Assembly: GCA_030625905.1 (NCBI GenBank)
Contig: DAOUQA010000087.1
Coordinates: 1 to 9,130 of the forward strand
From: Kiritimatiellales bacterium
GTDB taxonomy: Bacteria; Verrucomicrobiota; Kiritimatiellia; Kiritimatiellales; Pontiellaceae
DNA: 9,130 nucleotides
Direction: 5' to 3'
Below are positions 1-5,548 of the stretch, piece by piece; position 1 is the first letter of the stretch; each line of letters opens with the position of its first letter. The notes beneath the pieces are model-generated. The model saw only the letters and a program-made list of their open reading frames with translations. It was not told the origin of the DNA and did not search any database. A program made the translations under genes and the position numbers.

Positions 1-215
1 TCGGCTCGCCTTTTGTGGTCGCTTCAATGATCGAGGCCACCTTCGCCGGATGCAAGGGCGTGATCGGCTACGAGGCCAACGGCGGATTTCTAACCAACTC
101 CGAGTTTTCGGTGTTTGGAAAACCTCTGCGCGCCCTGCCGAGGAAGCGGGGTCAGGTCTTAACATTAAACATTGACGGAGGGGTCTGGATTTGGTTTTGT
201 CTTTCCCATGGCTAG
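1..215 (+). pseudogene. Phosphomannomutase/phosphoglucomutase fragment, 3' end lost to a RAYT element
   Basis: The frame is open from base 3 and enters from outside the window. It encodes GSPFVVASM, then VIGYEANGGFL, then GKPLRALP. The EANGGF segment matches the domain-3 sugar-phosphate-binding loop of the alpha-D-phosphohexomutase superfamily. Family enzymes interconvert hexose 1- and 6-phosphates in the cytoplasm, usually to supply GDP-mannose or other sugar nucleotides. In the family the LP is normally followed by a TRD-like motif and a fourth, phosphate-binding domain. Here, after about base 140, the frame runs into the left end of a RAYT element, adds about 19 unrelated residues and stops at TAG 213-215. 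Domain 4 is therefore missing and the product is probably inactive. Only the last ~46 native codons are visible, so the upstream part cannot be judged. Phosphoglucomutase or phosphoglucosamine mutase are alternatives; the EANGGF form favours a phosphomannomutase type. Confidence 0.72.
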
Positions 216-232
216 ACCTTTGAGAGTTGATG
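141..232 (+). mobile_element. Truncated left end of a RAYT (REP-associated transposase) element
   Basis: These 92 bases are identical, base for base, to 4349-4440 at the left end of the complete element downstream (offset 4208). They include the terminal repeat GGGGTCAGGTCTTAACATT (148-166), the untranslated leader, and the first eight codons of the transposase (ATG at 208, MARPLRVD). Identity stops abruptly at 232, where a different repeat family begins at 237. The fragment interrupts the phosphohexomutase gene. It retains only one terminal repeat and no catalytic residues, so it cannot move by its own product. A complete copy in trans might recognise its end. Confidence 0.9.
148..166 (+). 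repeat. REP-like terminal repeat, orphan copy
   Basis: The 19-mer GGGGTCAGGTCTTAACATT is the same as the left terminal repeat at 4356-4374, and is the exact reverse complement of the right terminal repeat at 5433-5451. It is the third occurrence in the window and the only one not paired across a transposase gene. Confidence 0.92.
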
Positions 233-237
233 GGGAG

Positions 238-371
238 GGGTCAGTCCCGTAATCTAGTATTTCTCTTCTCATCGCCAACTTTTATACGCTTTAATCGAGA
301 ATATCTCGATACCGAATCAGCCTTTATTTTCAACTTATTTGTGATTGATTACTATATTACGGGACTGACCC
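238..371. mobile_element. 134-bp miniature inverted-repeat element (MITE/REP-doublet like)
   Basis: Perfect 16-bp terminal inverted repeats bound it: GGGTCAGTCCCGTAAT at 238-253 and its reverse complement at 356-371. The interior is AT-rich, has no convincing coding frame, and contains a perfect hairpin, ATCGAGA-ATA-TCTCGAT, at 294-310. The outer GGGGTCAG is shared with the RAYT terminal repeats, but the sequence then diverges (TCCCGTAAT instead of GTCTTAACATT). It therefore looks like a sister REP family, probably mobilised by a different RAYT transposase. It lies 4 bp beyond the break point of the truncated RAYT copy. No target-site duplication is visible. It could also be an internal-deletion relic of a larger element. 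Confidence 0.72.
294..310. repeat. Perfect hairpin inside the miniature element
   Basis: Arms ATCGAGA (294-300) and TCTCGAT (304-310) flank a three-base ATA loop. It sits near the middle of the 134-bp element, as a recognition or structural hairpin would. No U-tract follows it, so an intrinsic terminator is unlikely. Confidence 0.6.
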
Positions 372-382
372 TTTGCCCGGGA

Positions 383-412
383 TGTCTGACTCGGGACTGT
401 CTGACTCGGGAC
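383..412 (+). repeat. 15-bp perfect tandem duplication
   Basis: TGTCTGACTCGGGAC occurs at 383-397 and again immediately at 398-412. The motif CGGGACTG also occurs in the right end of the neighbouring miniature element (360-367), so this may be decayed material from the same repeat family. No coding role is seen. Confidence 0.85.
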
Positions 413-436
413 ATGGGTTACAAACTATCCGGTTCA

Positions 437-464
437 GACCACCACCGACCGACCACCGACCACC
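437..464 (+). repeat. Heptanucleotide array, four units (GACCACC type)
   Basis: Four contiguous 7-bp units: units 1, 3 and 4 are GACCACC and unit 2 is ACCGACC. The array lies in the non-coding stretch left of the lyase gene. It belongs to a set of 28-bp, four-heptad tracts elsewhere in this window that share the period but not the sequence. Confidence 0.7.
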
Positions 465-535
465 CCTAGAGAATCAAGAAAAGAAATATCAGGCAAAGTC
501 TATTTTCACATTTCGCCCCGCCGAGAAAAATCTTC

Positions 536-3500
536 CTACTCCCGCTTATACGTTACGATTGAGGGAAGGCGGCAACTGTCCCCACAGCCAATATCACTGA
601 TCCAGAAGCGGGTTTCCCCATTCCTGTCACTGTCAGTAAAAATGCTCTTCAAATCTGCACTATTGGCTTCAATCGTGAAATACGCTCCCTTTATATTGCT
701 GATGCGAAACCCCCGGCTCCGGTCTTCGTTGTAGAGCCAGCGCCCGGTATGCTGTCTTCCATCGACCCGTTCCAACTTGCTCAGCTTCAGGCTGTCCTCC
801 CCATATTCATCGATCAATCCCATTTGGACCAGGCAGAGCACATCGCCAAAACTCAGAATCGTCCGTCCGTCTTCGATAGTGGCGCCAACGACCTTGTAGC
901 TGGTTTGCTGTAGTTCATTTCCCAGAATGGCAACCCGCCCGATGTAGAGTCCGGGGTTTTCGAGAGCAATATCGAGAGTGATGCTATTGCTTTGGTGATC
1001 CACGGCGACAACGGTTGCCGTCGGCTGCCTGGGCGCGGAAAGCGCAAACGTGCCCAGCTTGAGACTGCTGCCATTGACTATCGCGGCGCGGCTGACCCCA
1101 TCTTTGTCAATGCTGACGGACGCGAATTCCGCCCGTACCTCCAAAATCCCGGCCTCGGTTTGCCAACGGCATTGCTGTTCGGGGCGAAGACTGCTGTGAA
1201 CCAGATCTGTCCGTTCCGAAGTCCGCACGGAAACCGCACAGGCGGCCTCGGGGTTCTTAGCAATCGCCTTCAGTTTTTCGACAGCCTGTACTTTCGCCGC
1301 CCCGCGATGGGCTTCGGAAACGCTGATATAGATGGATGTAAGATCATCTTTCCCCGACTGGTTACGGGCGAGAAAATACTGGAGCGTGTCGGGATGCTTC
1401 GGTTTGAGTTCCGCTTCGGAATCCGCCAGAATCACTTCCTCGGCTACGCCAGCTGGAACCGTTGTGGTCAATGCCAAATCCTCTTGCGGGTCCCGCCAGG
1501 TTGCGGACCACGCACCCTTCGGTTTCATCCGCCTGACATTGAACAGATACTGGAATCCGCTGGTGCGCGGGTCGCCAACGGTCGGAACAGAACTCCCCAG
1601 ATCTTTGCTCAGAACCACATTCCGCACCAGACACCAGGGTTGTCCAATGCGTTTTGCCTGCATCGAGAAGGTAGAGGCGGCAGCAGGCAGATCGGCAACA
1701 ACATCAATCCAGCGATAGCCCTTGCTGCCGGACGGACTGTAGGTCAGGTCCACCTGAGTCTCTCCAAGCCCCAAAGTCAGCGTATTCTCTCCTGAATTGT
1801 AGTCATACACTCGTAGCAAAATCTTACATTTTCCCGCTGGCACCTCGACAATCGGCAGAGTCATTGTAGCCCCCACCTTCCGGGTCAGAATCTCGTTGCC
1901 ATCGTGATAAGAGGCCCAGGCCTCCTGCCCGCGGACTGCATAGGAAATCGAGGGATCAAGCAAAACGTCGGGAGACTGGCGCAATGGAAGGCGATACCCC
2001 CCGTCATTCAGACTCCCGCAATTGCTGGGAATCCCGGCAAAGGGAATATCCTCCCCGAGAACGGTCCCTTTTTTCTGGACGGGGCCCGGTGTCGCCCCGG
2101 AAACCGAAAACTCGGGAAACGGAGGGCCATGGAAACTGTAATCATGCTGGCGGCCTCCGCGCACCCGGAAAATATCGAGCAGATAGGAACGTTCGGCATC
2201 AATATCAACCAAAGCCACGGTCCGACGATAGCGATCCGTGCGCTTCGGGTAGGCGACCAACGAGGCATCCGCATCCATCAGCTGCACATATCCGGCATCC
2301 GCCAAGGTACGAAGCCAGGCGCGGTTGGTTGTCTGTTGGCAAACCTGATCAACGACAACTCCGTAATGGCTGGCGGTATTGGAGGTCCAATACGCGTTCT
2401 TGGGCAGCCAGTGGGCGGGATAGCCCATATCCGTCAGAATCGGTTTTCCGTACGCCATAAACTGGATGGTCAGCCGGTCGCGATGCCCGTGCCCACCACC
2501 GGAGAATCCGTAGTACATGCAGGCACCACGGGGATTTTCCTTCTCACGGCTTTCAAGAATGGCCAAACCGTAGCCACCAAGATGCCGGGTTTTGAATTCG
2601 AGCTCCACGCCTTCCGCCGCCTGCGCCACGGCTTCCTCGTCAAATAAATCCTCGAAAAGACGCACCGATTTCGCCTTGATGGTTTTAAGAATAGCCGCAT
2701 GGCGTGGATCTTTGTAGTGCATGAATGCCGGTCCCTGGAGCGCGGCAGTCCAGCCAACCCGACCGGCTCCGAAAATGGTCCCGCAATCGCCGATGCTCGG
2801 AGTTGTGATCCCGGCAACCGCCATGTCCGGACCGGTATCCGCCATTTTCTTCATTTTGGGAACATCCCAGATTCGCACCCCAAGTTTGGGCAGCAGATTG
2901 GCAACGGTATAGAAATTAATGCTCCAGCCGCTGGAATAGCCCGGCGAACTCTCGCCGCCATGGCCATCACGATAGAATCCGTTCCACAGCAGATATTCCG
3001 TTCCCCCGCCTCCGGTCATGATCCATTTACCGCATTCCGCCTTTGTCGGGCCGTATTCCGGATCCTCGTTGTCGAGGACGATGGCGGCTTTGCACATGGC
3101 GTTCTGGTGCATGCCCATATTCCCTTTGATAAAACCCGTCTTGAGATCGTTGATCATGGTGCAGAGCATTGCCTTTTCGATTGTCCGCCGGGGATCCGGC
3201 ACTCCTTTTTGTGCCAAAAACGCCATCAACTCTTTGTCTTCAACGAAAATCGGATAGATAGCATCGTAGGCTTTGCTCGATTCCCCCGTCGTCTCATTCG
3301 TCCAGATATAATCGAGAATGCGCCCATTGATCCGCGCCGGCCATTTGCCATTGTGGTAGGACTGCACCCGGTAATCGAATTGCGGATAGTCGCGAGCGAC
3401 CCGGCTCAGGAGAACCGCGCATTTATGGGCATATTCGGGTTTGCCGGTCAACAGGTACAGCTTGGAGAGCGTATAGATCCCCGGAAGGACCTGCCGCTGC

Positions 3501-4012
3501 CAGCGATGCCAGAACACATAGGTTCCGACGAAGTAATAGCGGACCCCATCTTCACTAAGCCAACCCGCGCCATGGTCAATCCGCTTCTTCCCGGAAAGCG
3601 GTTTGTCCGCCAAACTATTTTCATTCCACGGTTCAAAATCATTCTCCGGAAACTTTTTCTTACAGAGGGGGCACTGGACTTTGAAAGGCGCATCATGAGT
3701 CATAATCCAGGGATAATGGCCACCGGAGCGGAAGATTTCCTTGCCACAATCCGGGCAGCCAACCCCGAAGGAGACATTCAGCGCCCGCAGCTGTTCGGGC
3801 GGGGGAACAAAATTCCAGAGCTCCTCGTCGCTCATCTCCACCAGCCAATCGGATTTTTTATGGAGTTTTTCGAGCGCCCCTCTGCCCCAGTCGGTTTTCT
3901 CGACCTTGGCGCGCGCCTTCTCGATCATTTCCGCACTGTAGTAGGTGCGCCCGGTCTTGGCCGATGCCGCCATGGCAGCCGACAGCAAGAGCAGTACTAA
4001 ATATCTTTTCAT
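536..4012 (-). CDS. Secreted heparinase II/III-like polysaccharide lyase, 1158 aa
   Basis: A predicted secreted enzyme that cleaves uronic-acid-containing or sulfated polysaccharide by beta-elimination. The start at 4012 is chosen because it gives a clean Sec signal peptide (MKRYLVLLLLSAAMAASA, cleavage likely after residue 18); the frame is open further upstream but implausible. CPDC (86-89) and CPLC (114-117) form a probable zinc ribbon. An alpha-toroid-like region follows, with NMGMHQNA (N298, H302) and DG...ESSPGY (349-359). Next comes the heparinase II/III signature GGGHGHRDRL (505-514, H508 and H510), then TASHYGVVVD (H549) and SFHGPP (H628). Residues ~690-805 look like a carbohydrate-binding-type beta-sandwich, and the C-terminal ~350 residues are beta-rich and unassigned. 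At 1158 aa it is longer than typical 600-750-residue heparinase II/III or oligoalginate lyases. Substrate is not predictable. No strong Shine-Dalgarno is seen. No transporter or sulfatase gene is adjacent, so it stands alone between mobile elements. Confidence 0.85.
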   Translation of the reverse strand: MKRYLVLLLLSAAMAASAKTGRTYYSAEMIEKARAKVEKTDWGRGALEKLHKKSDWLVEMSDEELWNFVPPPEQLRALNVSFGVGCPDCGKEIFRSGGHYPWIMTHDAPFKVQCPLCKKKFPENDFEPWNENSLADKPLSGKKRIDHGAGWLSEDGVRYYFVGTYVFWHRWQRQVLPGIYTLSKLYLLTGKPEYAHKCAVLLSRVARDYPQFDYRVQSYHNGKWPARINGRILDYIWTNETTGESSKAYDAIYPIFVEDKELMAFLAQKGVPDPRRTIEKAMLCTMINDLKTGFIKGNMGMHQNAMCKAAIVLDNEDPEYGPTKAECGKWIMTGGGGTEYLLWNGFYRDGHGGESSPGYSSGWSINFYTVANLLPKLGVRIWDVPKMKKMADTGPDMAVAGITTPSIGDCGTIFGAGRVGWTAALQGPAFMHYKDPRHAAILKTIKAKSVRLFEDLFDEEAVAQAAEGVELEFKTRHLGGYGLAILESREKENPRGACMYYGFSGGGHGHRDRLTIQFMAYGKPILTDMGYPAHWLPKNAYWTSNTASHYGVVVDQVCQQTTNRAWLRTLADAGYVQLMDADASLVAYPKRTDRYRRTVALVDIDAERSYLLDIFRVRGGRQHDYSFHGPPFPEFSVSGATPGPVQKKGTVLGEDIPFAGIPSNCGSLNDGGYRLPLRQSPDVLLDPSISYAVRGQEAWASYHDGNEILTRKVGATMTLPIVEVPAGKCKILLRVYDYNSGENTLTLGLGETQVDLTYSPSGSKGYRWIDVVADLPAAASTFSMQAKRIGQPWCLVRNVVLSKDLGSSVPTVGDPRTSGFQYLFNVRRMKPKGAWSATWRDPQEDLALTTTVPAGVAEEVILADSEAELKPKHPDTLQYFLARNQSGKDDLTSIYISVSEAHRGAAKVQAVEKLKAIAKNPEAACAVSVRTSERTDLVHSSLRPEQQCRWQTEAGILEVRAEFASVSIDKDGVSRAAIVNGSSLKLGTFALSAPRQPTATVVAVDHQSNSITLDIALENPGLYIGRVAILGNELQQTSYKVVGATIEDGRTILSFGDVLCLVQMGLIDEYGEDSLKLSKLERVDGRQHTGRWLYNEDRSRGFRISNIKGAYFTIEANSADLKSIFTDSDRNGETRFWISDIGCGDSCRLPSIVTYKRE

Positions 4013-4144
4013 GGTAATCTCGAAGCAAAGTAGAAATGAAAAATAGATCCCCCCTTCAGGCTCCGGAAGATACAATCCTGAATCCGTTGAAAAAATGCGA
4101 AAAGTAACGCAAAAATAAAATGATAACCTGCTGATTAGAAGTAT

Positions 4145-4150
4145 ATTATA
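4145..4150 (-). promoter_or_regulatory. Possible -10 box for the lyase gene
   Basis: On the minus strand these bases read TATAAT, a perfect sigma-70 -10 hexamer, about 133 bp upstream of the lyase start. The -35 region at 17-18 bp spacing (TTTTAT or TTTTTA) is a poor match. The surroundings are AT-rich, so chance is possible. The same stretch on the plus strand could also serve the transposase remnant. Confidence 0.3.
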
Positions 4151-4193
4151 TGTGTACCACACGCGTAATAAAAAACTAACCAAACAGGTTAAC

Positions 4194-4370
4194 ATGTACA
4201 ACGTACAGCAAGGAGCTGAAGATATCAACTCGAATGGCGGAATCGCACTGGCCGGTGCTCTCCTCGACAGGTTGCAAAACCTTGGCAAATTCAACCGGAT
4301 GAAGATGGGCAAGACCAAAAAAGGCTGGATGGCGCACAGGAAGCGGAAAGGAAGCGGGGTCAGGTCTTAA
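4194..4370 (+). pseudogene. N-terminal fragment of a probable transposase (IS1380-like?), truncated by the RAYT element
   Basis: The frame starts at ATG 4194 and encodes MYNVQQGAEDINSNGGIAL, then AGALLDRLQNLGKF, then MKMGKTKKGW. The NSNGGIALAGALLDRL stretch resembles the start of DDE transposases of the IS1380/IS4 type, where a glycine pair precedes a leucine-rich helix. That assignment is from memory of the pattern and is tentative. The last codons (GSGVRS) are read from the left end of the RAYT element, and the frame stops there at 4368-4370. The fragment is therefore a 5' remnant cut off by that insertion. Only about 50 native residues survive and no catalytic acid is present. A small stem (TAACC 4177-4181 with GGTTA 4187-4191) precedes the start. 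A short unrelated hypothetical protein is the alternative. Confidence 0.4.
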
Positions 4371-4374
4371 CATT
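4356..4374 (+). repeat. Left REP-like terminal inverted repeat
   Basis: GGGGTCAGGTCTTAACATT, a perfect inverted match to 5433-5451. Beyond the 19 bp the two ends still agree at AACA after one mismatch. It lies 41 bp upstream of the transposase start. Confidence 0.92.
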
Positions 4375-4415
4375 AAACATTGACGGAGGGGTCTGGATTT
4401 GGTTTTGTCTTTCCC

Positions 4416-5447
4416 ATGGCTAGACCTTTGAGAGTTGATGTTGAGGGCGGGATCTACCATGTCATCAGCCGTGGAACGGAACGCGGATTGATTTTCCGCG
4501 ATGACAAGGATCGCACCCATTTTATCGACCGCTTGGCGGAGGCGAAAAAGCGCTTCCGCCTTTCCGTTTATGGCTATGTTTTGATGGATAATCATTTCCA
4601 CCTGATCGTATGTACGCCGGAGGCAAACCTGAGCCAGGCCGTCCAATGGTTGAAAGTTTCATACAGCATGTGGTTCAATGCGAAATATCATCGGGTTGGG
4701 CCGTTGTTTCAGGGGCGGTTCAAGAGTGTACTCGTTGATTCGGAAGAGGACTGGATGCTGGAGTTGAGCTTTTATGTCCATTTGAATCCGGTGAGGATAA
4801 AAGCGCTAGGGCTTGATAAAGCGGGCAAGGCAGCCGAAGGCCTGGGTGCTATCGTTCCTTCGGCGGATGTGGTGTCGGAACGTTTGGCGTTGCTGAGGGG
4901 CTTTCGATGGAGCTCCTATCCGTATTATGTGGGTTATCGTAAAAAGGTTCCGGATTGGCTGGACATGGAAGCCGTTCTTTTCCGCGTGGCCAATCGAAGG
5001 GAGTATCGAAAGCAGATCGAGTATCGAATTTGCCACGGGATGGATCCTACGTTCTTGGAGACGCTGAAGAACAGCCTCGCACTAGGCCGAGGCGAATTCG
5101 TGGATCAAGTGAAAGATCTGTCTTCTGCCGATAGGGAGAGTGTCGGCAAGCGGCTGTTGCGTAGCAAAATATGCTGGGACGATGCGGTTTGCGCCATCGA
5201 AAAGATAAAGGGCTGTAGATGGGCGGATTTTTCCGAGGTCCGTGGAGATTGGGGGCGGGCGGCGATTTGCTACCTTTCCCGGAAGCATGCAGGATTGACC
5301 TTGCGGGAAATCGGCGAGGCAGCAGGCGGGATGGACTATGCGGCCGTGAGCATGATGCTAAAGCGATTTGAAAAGCGTTTGTTTTCGGATGGCGTAGTTA
5401 GGGATCGTGTTGCCGATGCGGAAAAAGTGTTGAATGTTAAGACCTGA
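4416..5447 (+). CDS. REP-associated tyrosine transposase (Y1/HUH family) with DnaA-like C-terminal helix-turn-helix, 343 aa
   Basis: A single-strand DNA transposase that nicks and joins at REP-type ends through a covalent tyrosine-DNA intermediate. The Y1 domain spans residues ~1-175: RGTERGLIF near 19-27, the metal-binding HUH motif in MDNHFHLIV (H60, H62), GPLFQGRFK (95-103), and LSFYVHLNPVR, where Y120 is the likely nucleophile. Residues ~280-322 (CYLSRKHAGLTLREIGEAAG and following) resemble the DnaA C-terminal DNA-binding helix-turn-helix, known from the longer RAYT subgroup. The ATG at 4416 is chosen because MARPLRV is the usual start. A GGAGG at 4385-4389 lies 26 bp upstream, too far for a standard ribosome site, so translation may be weak. 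The TGA stop (5445-5447) falls inside the right terminal repeat. The frame is intact, so the protein may be active. Confidence 0.9.
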   Translation: MARPLRVDVEGGIYHVISRGTERGLIFRDDKDRTHFIDRLAEAKKRFRLSVYGYVLMDNHFHLIVCTPEANLSQAVQWLKVSYSMWFNAKYHRVGPLFQGRFKSVLVDSEEDWMLELSFYVHLNPVRIKALGLDKAGKAAEGLGAIVPSADVVSERLALLRGFRWSSYPYYVGYRKKVPDWLDMEAVLFRVANRREYRKQIEYRICHGMDPTFLETLKNSLALGRGEFVDQVKDLSSADRESVGKRLLRSKICWDDAVCAIEKIKGCRWADFSEVRGDWGRAAICYLSRKHAGLTLREIGEAAGGMDYAAVSMMLKRFEKRLFSDGVVRDRVADAEKVLNVKT

Positions 5448-5451
5448 CCCC
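5433..5451 (-). repeat. Right REP-like terminal inverted repeat
   Basis: The exact reverse complement of 4356-4374. It encodes the last residues of the transposase (NVKT) and contains its TGA stop, so coding and recognition functions overlap. Confidence 0.92.
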
Positions 5452-5459
5452 TGGCGACG

Positions 5460-5487
5460 TTATGCATTACGAATTACTTGTTATGTA
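5460..5487 (+). repeat. Heptanucleotide array, four units (TTAYNNN type), in the trpE leader
   Basis: Four contiguous 7-bp units each begin TTA (units 1 and 2 are TTATGCA and TTACGAA; units 3 and 4 begin TTACT and TTATG). It starts 8 bp after the RAYT right end and ends 61 bp before the trpE start. It is degenerate but has the same 28-bp length and 7-bp period as other arrays in this window. An AT-rich promoter region is an alternative reading. Confidence 0.5.
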
Positions 5488-5548
5488 TTTATGGTTGCGA
5501 ACCGAGCCGTAAAAGCTACCATCCATCGTTTTAACCGCGAGAAGAACC

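Larger units (their letters stand above)
216..535. other. Non-coding repeat-rich gap between the truncated mutase and the lyase gene
   Basis: No gene is supported here. The stretch holds the end of the truncated RAYT copy, the 134-bp inverted-repeat element (238-371), the 15-bp tandem duplication (383-412) and a heptad array (437-464). Bases 467-535 are AT-rich, lie just downstream of the lyase stop codon, and show no clear stem-plus-U-tract terminator. Open frames in this stretch have no recognisable homology and run through repeats. Confidence 0.7.
4349..5451 (+). mobile_element. Complete RAYT-type element with 19-bp perfect inverted repeats
   Basis: The terminal repeats GGGGTCAGGTCTTAACATT (4356-4374) and its exact reverse complement (5433-5451) enclose a single Y1/HUH transposase gene. 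This is the usual layout of RAYT genes, which lie between REP sequences in opposite orientation. The left boundary may extend to 4349, because the seven bases AGGAAGC before the repeat also precede the truncated copy at 141. They do not occur inverted at the right end. The element lies between a transposase remnant and trpE, in the same direction as trpE, 97 bp upstream of it. No direct target duplication is evident, as expected for single-strand HUH transposition. Confidence 0.85.

Noticed and set aside
383..464. CRISPR-like array
   Set aside because: Repeats are 15 bp and 7 bp in direct contact with no spacers, and there are no cas genes.
373..600. Small plus-strand open frames across 227-600
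   Set aside because: They cross the inverted repeat, the tandem duplication and the heptad array, and enter the lyase gene antisense; no ribosome site or homology.
574..600. Lyase C-terminus created by read-through into a REP end (GGGGACAG on the minus strand)
   Set aside because: Only a short partial likeness to REP ends; no paired inverted copy was found, and the C-terminal strand looks natural.
2699..4000. Long plus-strand open frames opposite the lyase gene (also 992-1795 and 1904-2647)
   Set aside because: Low-complexity, motif-free translations antisense to a gene with clear signal peptide and catalytic signatures.
4013..4318. In-frame N-terminal extension of the lyase upstream of 4012
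   Set aside because: It would bury the signal peptide about 100 residues in, and it is antisense to the transposase remnant.
4380..4415. Upstream TTG start for the RAYT transposase (adds 12 residues)
   Set aside because: The conserved family start is MARPLRV at 4416; the extension is the element's untranslated leader and has no similarity to the family N-terminus.
5491..5548. Trp leader peptide upstream of trpE
   Set aside because: The only ATG frame there has no tryptophan codons, runs on into trpE out of frame, and no terminator hairpin follows.
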